From an uncultured Pedobacter sp. (GTDB lineage Bacteria; Bacteroidota; Bacteroidia; Sphingobacteriales; Sphingobacteriaceae): a stretch of 64,000 bases of DNA. Of this stretch, positions 45,856 to 55,155 are shown in pieces (position 1 is the first letter of the stretch; each line of letters starts with the position of its first letter). The notes under the pieces are model-generated. The model saw only the letters and a list, made by a program, of their open reading frames with translations. It had not been told where the DNA came from and searched no databases. The position numbers and the translations under genes were made by a program. The stretch is from positions 16,393 through 80,392 of the forward strand of contig NZ_CAJYOJ010000022.1 of assembly GCF_913776295.1 (NCBI RefSeq), written 5' to 3'.

Positions 45856-48800
45856 ATGCAGAAAAGATACCTACTAATTCCGCTAATTTTAGCAGGAAGT
45901 TTTAGCACTTACGCCCAAGTTAGCGCCGTGCAAAACCTCAACAAAAACTATCAAACGGGCTTAGAATTATTAGACAAAGAAAAATACACGGCAGCCGCCC
46001 AACAATTTAAATTGGTTGAGCTGCAACGTTATAAACCTTCTACCCAAACAGAAAGCAATGCCGAGCTGTCCTTACTAAAGGAGAATGCGAAATTTTATGC
46101 AGCCGTTTGCGCACTGGAATTAACCAATGCCGATGCAGAGAGTCTGTTTCAGGCATTTATCCGCGATTACCCGTTGAACCCCAATACCAAGCTGGCTTAT
46201 TTCTACGTAGGCAAAACTTATTTCAACCAAAAAAACTATAAAAAAGCGTTAGAATGGTTCGAAAAAACCGACCCTTCTACCCTTTCGGGAAAACAAAGAA
46301 ATGAATACCAGTTTAAGCAGGGTTACGCTTATTTTGAGCTTAAAGACTACGATAAGGCAGAACCATTATTCGAAAAAGTAAAAAAGGAAGAAGGCGATTT
46401 TCAGGAAAGTGCTACTTACTACTTTGCTTATATCAATTACTTGAACAAAGAGTATAAAACGGCATTGGCCAATTTCGAAAAATTAAAGGGTTCGCCTACT
46501 TATGAGGCCAGTTATCCGTATTACATTACTTCAATGTACTATCTAGACGAACGTTATGATGATGTAATCAGCTATGCTTTGCCAGCTATTCAAAAAACCA
46601 AACAGCAGTTCGAACCAGAGATGTTGAGTTTGGTTGCAGCATCGTACTTTGCAAAATCTGAATTCAAAAATGCGGAAAAGTATTTTGCAGAATATTATGC
46701 AAAAGACAAAAGCGAAACAAAAAACAACCTTTTTATTTATCAGTATGGATACAGTTTGTTCCAAAATAAAAAGTATAAAGAGTCTGTTGCCGTTTTAGAA
46801 AAACTAAATACTGATGATATTTACCTGCAAAACGGTATGCATACCTTAGGTAAGGCTTTTATACAGTTGGGGAATAAACAGAAAGCACAAAGTGCTTTTT
46901 TCAGGGCTTCGCGTTTAAGTTTCGATAAGGCGATACAGGAAGAAGCCTGGCTAAATTACGCCAAATTAAGTTATGAGTTAGAATTTCATCAACAAGCCCT
47001 GGAAGCTACACAAGGTTTCCTAAAAACTTTTCCAAAATCGCGTAAAATAAACGAGGCGAAAACTTTATTGGGTGAGGTTTTATTAACCACTAAAAACTAT
47101 CAGGCTGCTGTTGATATTTTAGAACCCATCCCTGATAAAACGTTAGAGGCTAAAGAGGCTTATCAGAAGGTGACTTATTTCCGCGGGCTGGAGTTTTATA
47201 ACGAAAGGGCATTTCCAAATGCCTTATCTATGTTTCTGCGTTCTGACAAATATCCGGAAGACAATGAAATTTATGCCTTAAACACCTATTGGAAAGCGGA
47301 ATCGATGTACGAACTGCGTAAGTATGGAGAAGCGGTTACCACTTTCGAAAAATTCCTGAAAATGCCTGATGCCGATAAAACGGGCGTGTATAATTTTGCC
47401 AACTATGCTTTAGCGTACGCAGCATTCGAAGATGAGAAATACAGCAAGGCGGCCAACTATTTCGAAAAATTCCTGGCTGGCAATGATAAAGATCAAAAAA
47501 CCATTGATGATGCCACTATCCGTTTAGCCGATTCGTATTTTGTTAATAAGAATTATGGTGATGCGATGGCAAATTACAACAAGATCATCAACAGGCATAC
47601 CACTTCAGAGGACTATGCTACTTTCCAGAAAGGAATGATCCAGGGATTGGAAAATCAGTATGATGCAAAAATTGCCACCATGCAAAACTTATTAAAGGCT
47701 TTTCCAAACTCAAATTACGCAGATGATGCCGGTTTTGAAACAGCTTATACTTATTTCAACAAAGGTGATTTTGATAAATCTAAATCTGACCTAGTAGAAC
47801 TGGTAGCCAAATATCCACGCAGCAGCTATGTAGCCAAAGCTTTGGTTACCATTGGTTTGGTTCAGTATAACCAGGATCAGGACGATGCCGCTTTAGAATC
47901 ATTCAAAAAAGTGATCCGTGATTATCCAACTGCCGATGAAGCAAAACAAGCAATGGAATCAATTAAGAATATTTATGTAGACCGTGGTGATGCAGATGGT
48001 TTTATTGCTTATGCGGCCACTACCCCACTTGGAAATTATTCTGGTTCGGAGCAAGACAACATCGTTTTTGCCGCTGTTAATAATACCTATTTAAAAGGTG
48101 ATGCCAATGGCGCGTTTCAGGCTGTAAACGCCTATTTTGATAAATTCCCAAAGGCTAACCATGAGAAAGAGGCTAAATTTATCAGGGCAGAATCGTTGGT
48201 TAAATTAGGTCGTCCGGATGAAGCCATTCCTGATTACGAATTTATCTTAAACGACTGGACAAGCGATTATACAGAGCGTTCATTGGTGAGTATCTCACAG
48301 CTGTTTTTAAACCAGAAAAAATATAATGAGGCGATTGTATACCTCAAAAGACTGGAAACTACAACCGATTACAAATCTCATTACAGTTTTGCCATCAATA
48401 ATCTGTTAAAAGCTTATACAGCCCTAAATATGCCTGATGACATGCTTAAATATGCACAATTGACTAAAGAGTCAGAAAAAGCATCTGAAGAAGAAAAAAA
48501 CAGTTCCAGCCTATACTCTGGTAAAGCTTACCTGTTAAAAGGCGATACTACAACTGCCATAAAAGAATTTAAAAATGTAGTAGCCAAAACAAAAACCATT
48601 GCTGCTGCCGAAGCCAAATACAATTTAGCTTTATTGGAATACAGTAAAGGCGATTTCAAAACTTCATCTAAAACCTGTTTTGATCTGATCAACAATATGG
48701 CCGCTTACGATTATTGGGTAGCCAAAGCTTTTATCCTTTTATCTGATAATTATGTAGCCCTTAAAGACAATTTACAGGCAAAAAGTACACTTCTCAGTAT

Positions 48801-48879
48801 TATTGATAATTACGAAGGCAAAGACGATATCATCCCTACGGCCAAAGAAAAACTAGAAAAACTAAACCAGAAGAAGTAA
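45856..48879 (+). CDS. Large periplasmic TPR protein
   Basis: 1007 residues from the ATG at 45856 (an in-frame TTG lies 9 bases earlier). Signal peptide ends near STYAQ (about 17-21). At least a dozen tetratricopeptide units run to the end, for example TKLAYFYVGKTYFNQKNYKKALEWFEK, AYAAFEDEKYSKAANYFEKFL, and DDAGFETAYTYFNKGDFDKSKSDLVELVAKYP, with the YbgF/CpoB-like spacing of outer-membrane lipoprotein-associated TPRs. It is a scaffold for protein-protein contact in the periplasm. The barrel gene starts 5 bases later, and the HU-SPOR and ExbBD/TonB genes follow. Confidence 0.85.
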   Translation: MQKRYLLIPLILAGSFSTYAQVSAVQNLNKNYQTGLELLDKEKYTAAAQQFKLVELQRYKPSTQTESNAELSLLKENAKFYAAVCALELTNADAESLFQAFIRDYPLNPNTKLAYFYVGKTYFNQKNYKKALEWFEKTDPSTLSGKQRNEYQFKQGYAYFELKDYDKAEPLFEKVKKEEGDFQESATYYFAYINYLNKEYKTALANFEKLKGSPTYEASYPYYITSMYYLDERYDDVISYALPAIQKTKQQFEPEMLSLVAASYFAKSEFKNAEKYFAEYYAKDKSETKNNLFIYQYGYSLFQNKKYKESVAVLEKLNTDDIYLQNGMHTLGKAFIQLGNKQKAQSAFFRASRLSFDKAIQEEAWLNYAKLSYELEFHQQALEATQGFLKTFPKSRKINEAKTLLGEVLLTTKNYQAAVDILEPIPDKTLEAKEAYQKVTYFRGLEFYNERAFPNALSMFLRSDKYPEDNEIYALNTYWKAESMYELRKYGEAVTTFEKFLKMPDADKTGVYNFANYALAYAAFEDEKYSKAANYFEKFLAGNDKDQKTIDDATIRLADSYFVNKNYGDAMANYNKIINRHTTSEDYATFQKGMIQGLENQYDAKIATMQNLLKAFPNSNYADDAGFETAYTYFNKGDFDKSKSDLVELVAKYPRSSYVAKALVTIGLVQYNQDQDDAALESFKKVIRDYPTADEAKQAMESIKNIYVDRGDADGFIAYAATTPLGNYSGSEQDNIVFAAVNNTYLKGDANGAFQAVNAYFDKFPKANHEKEAKFIRAESLVKLGRPDEAIPDYEFILNDWTSDYTERSLVSISQLFLNQKKYNEAIVYLKRLETTTDYKSHYSFAINNLLKAYTALNMPDDMLKYAQLTKESEKASEEEKNSSSLYSGKAYLLKGDTTTAIKEFKNVVAKTKTIAAAEAKYNLALLEYSKGDFKTSSKTCFDLINNMAAYDYWVAKAFILLSDNYVALKDNLQAKSTLLSIIDNYEGKDDIIPTAKEKLEKLNQKK

Positions 48880-48884
48880 CAATT

Positions 48885-50582
48885 ATGAAATCGATTAAGT
48901 ATATATATAGTTCACTGTTTTTTGTAGCTGCCGGATTAATGACCGCACAGGCACAGGATAAAAAAACGGAGGAAAAAGGGGTAGTAAATGAAGAGATTGA
49001 AGTAATACGCCCCTATAAACCAATTTTGGCAGAAGCGGTAAAGTTAAGGAGAAGCCCGAATTTAGACGACGTTAAAACATACAAAGCGAAATTAAACTAC
49101 AGCATTATGGATAAAAAGCTGGAGCTGAACAGTGATATCCAAAAGTTGCAGGCGCAGGCACTTGCCGAAGAAAAAGCGAGCATTTTAGTTAACAATTATG
49201 TAAAAGGTGCTTTTGGTTCTTTGTCTACCCTTTTGGGCGAGGCCTATTTTAACACCGGTAAAGATGAAGGACTACAGGTTGGCGGTTATTTTAAACACTT
49301 TAGTCAGGAAGGAAAGTTAAATAAACAGAACAGCAGCAATCAGCAGTTAAGCGTTTTTGGCCGTAGCATTTTGGATGAAAACACCGTAAGTGGCCGCATT
49401 AATTTTGAGCGTAACGGCACTTATTTTTACGGTATCGATAACACCAGGCCTACACTAAATCCTAACCCGGATAAACAGGCTTTAACGACCATCGAATTAG
49501 AAGGCGAACTGGTGAAAAACTTTACCGAAGATGAAGATGCTTTTAGCTATGCTTTGAAAGCCAACGGCTATCTGTGGAACGATAAATTTAGCGCTAAAGA
49601 AAATTACCTGAGCTTAAACGGTTATGTAAACAAGCGCATTAACTCGTTAAACCTTGGTTTAGCCGCATCAACCGAATTTGGAAATTCCAAAGATGCTTTA
49701 ACCAGTGTTGGCAATAATCTGTTGCGTTTAAATCCTTACATCCGCTTACAGGTTAAGGGTGCTAAAATTACTGCTGGTGTTAATTTTGTCCAGGAATTTG
49801 GTGCCTACAGCAGCTCAAAAATATTCCCTGCGGTTACAGCCGATTTTACGCTGATTCCTGATTATTTACAGGTTTTTGGAGAGCTTAAAGGGGATGTAAA
49901 CCGAAACTCGCTAAAAGGCTTTACCGACGAAAACCCTTGGCTAAACAGCAATATCCTGGTTAAAAATACCGTGGAAAAATTAAGTTTCAGCGCGGGTGTT
50001 AAGGGTACCGGCGGACCAGGTTTTGGTTATAAAGCCCGTATTTATGTGAAACAGTTTGATGATATGCCTTTGTTCGTCAATAACTTTACCGACTTTAACA
50101 AATTTGATGTGATCTACGATTTCGGCAAAACGAAATTAACCGGCCTAGAAGGCGAAATTTCTGTTCAGGTAAGTGATGCTTTAAAATGGACCGGTAAATT
50201 TAACCTGGATGATTGGAAGCCTGCTTCTGAGACTTACTCCTGGTTTAAGCCCGGCTTAAAAGTAAGTTCGAACTTCATGTATACCTTCAACAAAAAACTG
50301 AGCTTTAATGCCGGCGTTGTCATTCAGGATGATGTAAAGGCTAAAGTGTATACAGGTTCCCCTGTTCCGGCATCGCAATACGTTATTCCCAACACCAGCA
50401 TAGAACTTATTGAAACCGTTAAAGGTTATGTTGATTTAGGTATTGGTGCAGATTACAGAATCAATAAAAAATTCTCCGTTTTTGCTAAAGCAAACAACAT
50501 TTTAAATAATAATTACAGCAGGTATTTATACTACCAGGCAAACGGATTTAATATTTTCGGCGGATTAACTTATTCTTTTTAA
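48885..50582 (+). CDS. Outer membrane barrel protein (TonB-receptor-like, no plug)
   Basis: 565 residues. Signal peptide ends near AQAQ (about 21-24). EEIEVIRPYKPILAEAVKLRRSPNLDD is a conserved opening in Bacteroidota, after which come amphipathic beta strands to a terminal FNIFGGLTYSF with aromatic C-terminus, as needed for barrel assembly. There is no clear plug domain, so it is not a normal TonB receptor. It starts 5 bases after the TPR gene and is likely its outer-membrane anchor or partner. A terminator-like hairpin follows. Confidence 0.75.
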   Translation: MKSIKYIYSSLFFVAAGLMTAQAQDKKTEEKGVVNEEIEVIRPYKPILAEAVKLRRSPNLDDVKTYKAKLNYSIMDKKLELNSDIQKLQAQALAEEKASILVNNYVKGAFGSLSTLLGEAYFNTGKDEGLQVGGYFKHFSQEGKLNKQNSSNQQLSVFGRSILDENTVSGRINFERNGTYFYGIDNTRPTLNPNPDKQALTTIELEGELVKNFTEDEDAFSYALKANGYLWNDKFSAKENYLSLNGYVNKRINSLNLGLAASTEFGNSKDALTSVGNNLLRLNPYIRLQVKGAKITAGVNFVQEFGAYSSSKIFPAVTADFTLIPDYLQVFGELKGDVNRNSLKGFTDENPWLNSNILVKNTVEKLSFSAGVKGTGGPGFGYKARIYVKQFDDMPLFVNNFTDFNKFDVIYDFGKTKLTGLEGEISVQVSDALKWTGKFNLDDWKPASETYSWFKPGLKVSSNFMYTFNKKLSFNAGVVIQDDVKAKVYTGSPVPASQYVIPNTSIELIETVKGYVDLGIGADYRINKKFSVFAKANNILNNNYSRYLYYQANGFNIFGGLTYSF

Positions 50583-50614
50583 GACAAAACTGAAAATTAA
50601 ATCTGATAGATAAT

Positions 50615-50642
50615 GAATGCCTCAAATAAAACGGAGGCATTC
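50615..50642 (+). terminator. Terminator after the barrel gene
   Basis: GAATGCCTC (50615-50623) pairs with GAGGCATTC (50634-50642), followed by ATTTATG, a weak T tract. Confidence 0.6.
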
Positions 50643-50871
50643 ATTTATGCTTATTCTTCAGATCATCTTGAAATTAAGAGAAGGGTATCTGTAAAACTTT
50701 TAAATTCAGTTCTCTGGACAGGCAATTGTAACTGTAGGTTGCCAAGTACGGAAAATATGGCATTAGCTAAAAAATTGTAGTGCATGAGCCGTCTGTTTAA
50801 GATCATCAAATGATGCCGCTACAGTTTTAAATTACAATACAACATTAAGCCATTGCGCTATATTATATTGA

Positions 50872-50902
50872 TTTGCTTACTAGCGTACCATTTCTATCTT
50901 TG
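50872..50902 (+). promoter_or_regulatory. Promoter upstream of the HU-SPOR gene
   Basis: TTTG at 50872-50875 and TATCTTTG at 50895-50902 with a 19-base spacer match the consensus closely. The predicted transcript has a leader of about 165 bases before the ATG at 51077. The leader holds GATACAGCTGTAGAAT and TAGATACAGCAGCTGACAC, which share GATACAGC. Confidence 0.6.
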
Positions 50903-51076
50903 TAACCGTTATCTTTCCGTGGATACAGCTGTAGAATTAAAATTGTGATTTTTCAGGATTGAAATAGTAACTGTACCCTTTTTTGCCCCTTTTGAAATAG
51001 GATGTATAGATACAGCAGCTGACACTATTTGAAGGTGGAATATAATTTTTAATTTTAAACGCTTAATTTTACCCGA

Positions 51077-52888
51077 ATGGATATCTTATCATACCTTTTA
51101 GAACTTTTGCAGCAACGCAAAGAAGTTGGTATTACTGGCTTGGGCTCTTTTTATAAGAAAAAATACCCTGGAAGATACGATAAGGAAAACCAAACGTTTT
51201 TACCTCCGGGGTATACACTACAGTTTTCGGCCGAAGTAACCGATGAAGAAGCTTTAGCCAACTTTATTTCGACAAAAGCAAACCTCGCAAAGGAAGATGC
51301 CATTAATCGCATTGCACAATTTGCCGAGGAAGTAAACCAAAAACTGGAATTAGACCACGAAGCCGAACTTAAAAATGTGGGTCGCTTATTTTTTACGGAA
51401 CAGGGAATAGCCTTCGAACCGGTTAAAAACATGAATTATGGTTCTGAATTTTACGGACTTCCATCGTTGGCAGAAACCGTACTTATGGAAGCAAAAACTG
51501 ATTTACCACAGAACGAAGAAGAAGTTTACGATGAAATAGCGGAGGCGCCAGGCGGACCATCTCCTTTTGAGAATAAGTCATACCAGGCCCCTGTAATCGA
51601 AAATGTGGAACTGGATGAAGTAAAGGACGACCTTAAAAACACCTTAAATCATACAGGGAAAGATGCGTCAGAAATTACTGAAGTTCCCGGGTTTATTAAG
51701 GAACAGCATGAGGAACATCCAAGCCGTTTTGGCCAAACGCCAGAATCGGAGGTAGAAAATCATAATCAAGAGCGGCAGACTACTGAAACACAAGCATCTG
51801 CTGAAACGAAAGAAGAAACAAATAAAATTCAGGATGTAGATGTACCTGAATCGGTTATAGCACAGCATGAAGAACACCCTAACCGTTTTGGGCATACGCC
51901 GGAATCGGAAGTAGAAAATATTGCTGCAGAGCACCAGGTTGCTGAAACCAGCCATACTGATGAAGCTGAAAACGTGGAAGATACGGTGGTAACCCGTCCG
52001 GTTGAAGATGTTAACCAGGTTCAGCCCCCCCCTTCAATAGTGGAACAGCATGAGGAAAACCCTAATCGCTTTGGCCATACACCAGAAGCACAAAAACCTA
52101 CAGAAACTGCAATACCTGAACCGGTTTTACCGCGACAAGATTATTCAGGCCGTTTTTCATTAAGGCCAGAAACTGAAGAACCAAAAACATATATCAATTT
52201 AGAAGACGAGGTTAAAAAGGAAGAGCCTGTAATTGAGGCACCAGCTTTTATTAAAGAACAACATGCCGAGCATCCAAACCGCTTTGGACATGACCCGCTC
52301 GAACACAGCAATGAATCAAGGCAAGGTATGTCTACCTGGTTAATGATTGCCATAGCCATTGTAGCTTTGCTTGTTGTTGCAGCAATAACCTTCTTAGTTA
52401 AACCAGAATTATTTACGGGCGCAACAACCGTTACAGAGAAACCTGCACAAATAATCATCGATTCTCCTAAGGTTGCTGTTGATACATTAAAATCAAAACA
52501 AGATTCAATAGCCAAAACTGATAGCATTTTAAAAGCAAACCAGGTTCAGCAAAAAACAGATACGGTTCAAAAAGAGGTAGTTAAACCTATAGCCAAGCCA
52601 GCTATCGAAACAGCTAAAGAAAACAAAGTTGTACCAAACACTGGTCCTTCTACGTTCTATGTTATCGCAGCATCATTCCAATCGGACAAAAAAGCGCTTG
52701 TTTTTATCAAGCAAATGGAAAAAATTGGTTTAAAGGCCGAAATAGCATCCGTACCCGGCCGTTTAAAAAAAGTGAGTATAGCAAGTTTCAGCACAGAAAA
52801 AGAAGCTAAAGAACAAAAAGATATTTTAGAGAAAAAACTTAAAGGTAAAGGGTATTTCGTACAACAAAAACACAACACACAACCATAA
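51077..52888 (+). CDS. HU-CCDC81/SPOR protein with four internal repeats
   Basis: 603 residues. The N-terminal HU-CCDC81-type region (about 1-115) starts MDILSYLLELLQQRKEVGITGLGSFYKK. An acidic linker has four repeats of the form P-x2-I-x-EQHEEHPNRFGHTPE, starting near residues 203, 256, 317 and 388, plus a weak copy SGRFSLRPE. A single membrane helix lies at about 419-441. After a Lys/Thr/Val-rich spacer a SPOR domain (about 525-600) starts STFYVIAASFQSDKKALVF. SPOR domains bind denuded septal peptidoglycan. The topology puts the HU-like part in the cytoplasm and SPOR in the periplasm. ExbB overlaps its stop by one base. Confidence 0.85.
   Translation: MDILSYLLELLQQRKEVGITGLGSFYKKKYPGRYDKENQTFLPPGYTLQFSAEVTDEEALANFISTKANLAKEDAINRIAQFAEEVNQKLELDHEAELKNVGRLFFTEQGIAFEPVKNMNYGSEFYGLPSLAETVLMEAKTDLPQNEEEVYDEIAEAPGGPSPFENKSYQAPVIENVELDEVKDDLKNTLNHTGKDASEITEVPGFIKEQHEEHPSRFGQTPESEVENHNQERQTTETQASAETKEETNKIQDVDVPESVIAQHEEHPNRFGHTPESEVENIAAEHQVAETSHTDEAENVEDTVVTRPVEDVNQVQPPPSIVEQHEENPNRFGHTPEAQKPTETAIPEPVLPRQDYSGRFSLRPETEEPKTYINLEDEVKKEEPVIEAPAFIKEQHAEHPNRFGHDPLEHSNESRQGMSTWLMIAIAIVALLVVAAITFLVKPELFTGATTVTEKPAQIIIDSPKVAVDTLKSKQDSIAKTDSILKANQVQQKTDTVQKEVVKPIAKPAIETAKENKVVPNTGPSTFYVIAASFQSDKKALVFIKQMEKIGLKAEIASVPGRLKKVSIASFSTEKEAKEQKDILEKKLKGKGYFVQQKHNTQP
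51683..52300 (+). repeat. Four coding repeats EQHEEHPNRFGHTPE
   Basis: Copies begin at 51683, 51842, 52025 and 52238. The invariant core is EQH-x-E-(H/N)P-(N/S)RFG-(H/Q), with a following TPESEVEN in the first two. Spacing is 53-71 residues. Confidence 0.8.
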
Positions 52889-53592
52889 TGATAACTTTAT
52901 TAATTCAAGACACCACACAAGCATTACAAGACACAGCAAATGCGATTAACCAGGCTGTAACACAACCACAACCAGAATTACATTTTATCGATCTGCTTTT
53001 TAAAGGCGGCTGGGTGATGATTCCGTTGGCTTTTCTGGCTTTTCTAGCCTTAATTATTTTTGTTGAACGTTATTTAACCATTAAAAAAGCCACAAAAGAT
53101 GAGGCTAACCTGATGGCGCAAACCCGGTCTTATATCCAGTCTGGCAATTTAGACGGCGCCATGTCGCTTTTAAGGAATAACAATTCCCCTCTTTCGCGCA
53201 TGTTGCAAAAAGGTTTAAAACGTATTGGCCGTCCAATTAAAGATATTGAAGGCGCGATTGAAAATGTGGGCAAACTGGAGGTTTCAAAATTAGAAAAGAA
53301 CATCAGCATATTAGGTATTGTAGCGGGTATTGCGCCAATGCTTGGTTTCGTAGGTACAATTGTGGGGGTAATTACTATTTTCCACCAGGTATCCATCAAA
53401 GGAGCAATCGAAATCGGAACGATTTCCGGTGGTTTGTACACCAAAATGATTACTTCTGCAACAGGTTTAATCATCGGTATTATTGCTTATGTACTGTATC
53501 ACATTTTAAATATCATGGTCGAGAAAATCATCCTTAAAATGGAGACCGATGCAATTGATTTTATTGATTTACTAGAAGAACCGGGCAAATAA
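52888..53592 (+). CDS. MotA/TolQ/ExbB proton channel family protein
   Basis: 234 residues. One N-terminal membrane segment (about 35-57, GGWVMIPLAFLAFLALIIFVERY), a cytoplasmic part, and the conserved C-terminal pair LGIVAGIAPMLGFVGTIVGVI and GGLYTKMITSATGLIIGIIAYV. The protein forms the proton-conducting motor stator with the ExbD/TolR homologue encoded next, with stop and start overlapping in TAATG. Cytoplasmic membrane. Whether it belongs to the TonB or Tol branch is not decided by sequence inspection. Confidence 0.9.
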   Translation: MITLLIQDTTQALQDTANAINQAVTQPQPELHFIDLLFKGGWVMIPLAFLAFLALIIFVERYLTIKKATKDEANLMAQTRSYIQSGNLDGAMSLLRNNNSPLSRMLQKGLKRIGRPIKDIEGAIENVGKLEVSKLEKNISILGIVAGIAPMLGFVGTIVGVITIFHQVSIKGAIEIGTISGGLYTKMITSATGLIIGIIAYVLYHILNIMVEKIILKMETDAIDFIDLLEEPGK

Positions 53593-53993
53593 TGAATTTA
53601 CGCAAAAGAACAAAAGGATCGGTAGAAGTACATACTTCAGCGTTGAACGATATTATGTTCTTCCTGATGTTGTTCTTCTTATTAGCCTCTGCGGTAGTCA
53701 ATCCTACAGTGGTAAAATTATTGTTGCCACAATCTTCAAGCGGACAGCAATCTACCGCCAAAAAAGCAGTTACTGTTACGATAGACGAAAACTTAAAATA
53801 TTTCGTTGAAAAGAAACCGGTAAGTATTGAAGAATTAGAGCCAACTTTGGCGTCATATCAAAAGCTGGCACCAGATATGACCATACTTTTGTATGTATCG
53901 CGCAATGTAACTTATCAGGATGGATTTGTGGTTAACGATATAGCCAATAAACTGAAATTGAAACTTGTTGTAGCCGTTGAACCTAAAAAATAA
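53592..53993 (+). CDS. ExbD/TolR family biopolymer transport protein
   Basis: 133 residues. A short basic N-terminus, then one membrane helix with the essential aspartate in SALNDIMFFLMLFFLLAS (D near residue 20), and a periplasmic domain with VTVTIDENLKYFVEKKPVSIEEL. It works with the preceding ExbB/TolQ protein as the motor stator. One-base overlaps on both sides show translational coupling in the order exbB-exbD-tonB. Confidence 0.9.
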   Translation: MNLRKRTKGSVEVHTSALNDIMFFLMLFFLLASAVVNPTVVKLLLPQSSSGQQSTAKKAVTVTIDENLKYFVEKKPVSIEELEPTLASYQKLAPDMTILLYVSRNVTYQDGFVVNDIANKLKLKLVVAVEPKK

Positions 53994-54832
53994 TGAACTA
54001 CAAAGCACAAAACGTACCTCAGGAGGAAAACAACTATCCCAAGGCCATTGCCATAGCAAGCGGCATTATGGGATTTTTGTTATTGATCAGCTTCTTTATT
54101 GTGATTGGCTCTTTCCAGCCACCTGAAGAAGTGGGTATGGGTGGGATGGTGGTTAATTATGGAACTTCTGCAGAAGGTATGGGCGATGATTATACTAGTA
54201 TTGAAGAACCCTCAGCAGATCCAAATGCCAACGGTAAACCACCAGAAAAAGTAACACCTGAAGAAAAAGTTACGCCAAACACGACTACAGAAAGTAGTGA
54301 TAAAGAGGTACAGACACAAAATACCGAAGATGCCATTGCCGTAAATACCAAACCCACAAAAGCTACGGCAACTGCACCTACGCCTGTTACAGAAGATAAA
54401 CCTGCTAAACCGGTAATTAACCAGAATGCACTGTACAAAGGCAAGAAAAATACTGGTCAGGGACAAGGAGATGGTACCGGAAAAACGCCAGGTAACCAGG
54501 GAGACAAAGATGGCGATCCGTTAGCATCAAACTATGGCGAAGGCGGTTCGGGGAACGGCAACGTACAATTATCATTAGCCAGCAGAAAATTTATCGATAT
54601 CCCCAGAATACAGGATGACGGACAGAGCGCAGGAAAAATTGCCGTTCAGATCCGTGTAGATAAAAACGGCAAAGTAGTACAGGCCCGAGCCGGAGCAAAA
54701 GGTACAACCCTATCCGATCTAGCGCTCTGGAGAAAATGCGAACAAGCGGTGTTGGGTGCAAGTTTAAATAAATTAGAATCTGCTCCCGATGTACAAACCG
54801 GAATTGTAATGTTCAATTTCAAAGTGAAATAA
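53993..54832 (+). CDS. TonB/TolA-like energy transducer
   Basis: 279 residues. One N-terminal membrane helix (about 18-41), a long linker rich in Pro, Thr, Glu and Lys (about 60-175), a Gly/Gln-rich stretch, and a C-terminal TonB_C-like domain (about 185-279) with IAVQIRVDKNGKVVQARAGAKGTTL. It should reach across the periplasm and pull on an outer-membrane or peptidoglycan partner. The neighbouring barrel and TPR proteins are the natural candidates. A terminator ends the operon. Confidence 0.82.
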   Translation: MNYKAQNVPQEENNYPKAIAIASGIMGFLLLISFFIVIGSFQPPEEVGMGGMVVNYGTSAEGMGDDYTSIEEPSADPNANGKPPEKVTPEEKVTPNTTTESSDKEVQTQNTEDAIAVNTKPTKATATAPTPVTEDKPAKPVINQNALYKGKKNTGQGQGDGTGKTPGNQGDKDGDPLASNYGEGGSGNGNVQLSLASRKFIDIPRIQDDGQSAGKIAVQIRVDKNGKVVQARAGAKGTTLSDLALWRKCEQAVLGASLNKLESAPDVQTGIVMFNFKVK

Positions 54833-54856
54833 AAAAATATTTAAATTGCCAAGTCC

Positions 54857-54884
54857 AAGGTCTGTGTCCGCACAGACCTTTTTT
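54857..54884 (+). terminator. Terminator of the envelope operon
   Basis: AAGGTCTGTG and CACAGACCTT form a perfect 10-base stem around TCCG, followed by T residues. Confidence 0.92.
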
Positions 54885-54928
54885 GTTATTACAACCTTGA
54901 ATTTAGTTCGAGGTCTACCTAATTGTGC

Positions 54929-54950
54929 TGTCAGATATTCCTATCTGACA
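54929..54950. repeat. 22-base palindrome TGTCAGATA-N4-TATCTGACA, copy 2
   Basis: Identical arms to the palindrome at 30049-30070, loop TTCC instead of TTGC. It lies in the gap between the envelope operon and folC. Confidence 0.75.
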
Positions 54951-55138
54951 AAAGATTTGTTTAAAAGCTTGATAGGATTTCTTAAAGATTGATGAGGCAT
55001 TGGTATCATTTCACTAAGTCAGCTGGAAAACAGCTTACTTCACCTCATTTACTGGTTGTGTATCTACTTTAACATCAAAAAAATAAAAACTCCAAAAGAA
55101 ATCTTTTTCATTTCATTTCATAATTACACCAGTCAACC

Positions 55139-55146
55139 TATATTTG
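55139..55146 (+). promoter_or_regulatory. -7 box of folC
   Basis: TATATTTG; an in-frame TTG at 55144 is inside it. The ATG at 55156 starts 10 bases after the box, so the mRNA leader would be very short. Confidence 0.55.
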
Positions 55147-55155
55147 ACGTATATT

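Noticed and set aside
48885..50582. Ordinary TonB-dependent receptor
   Set aside because: No plug domain is visible and the operon context points to a dedicated partner of the TPR and motor proteins.
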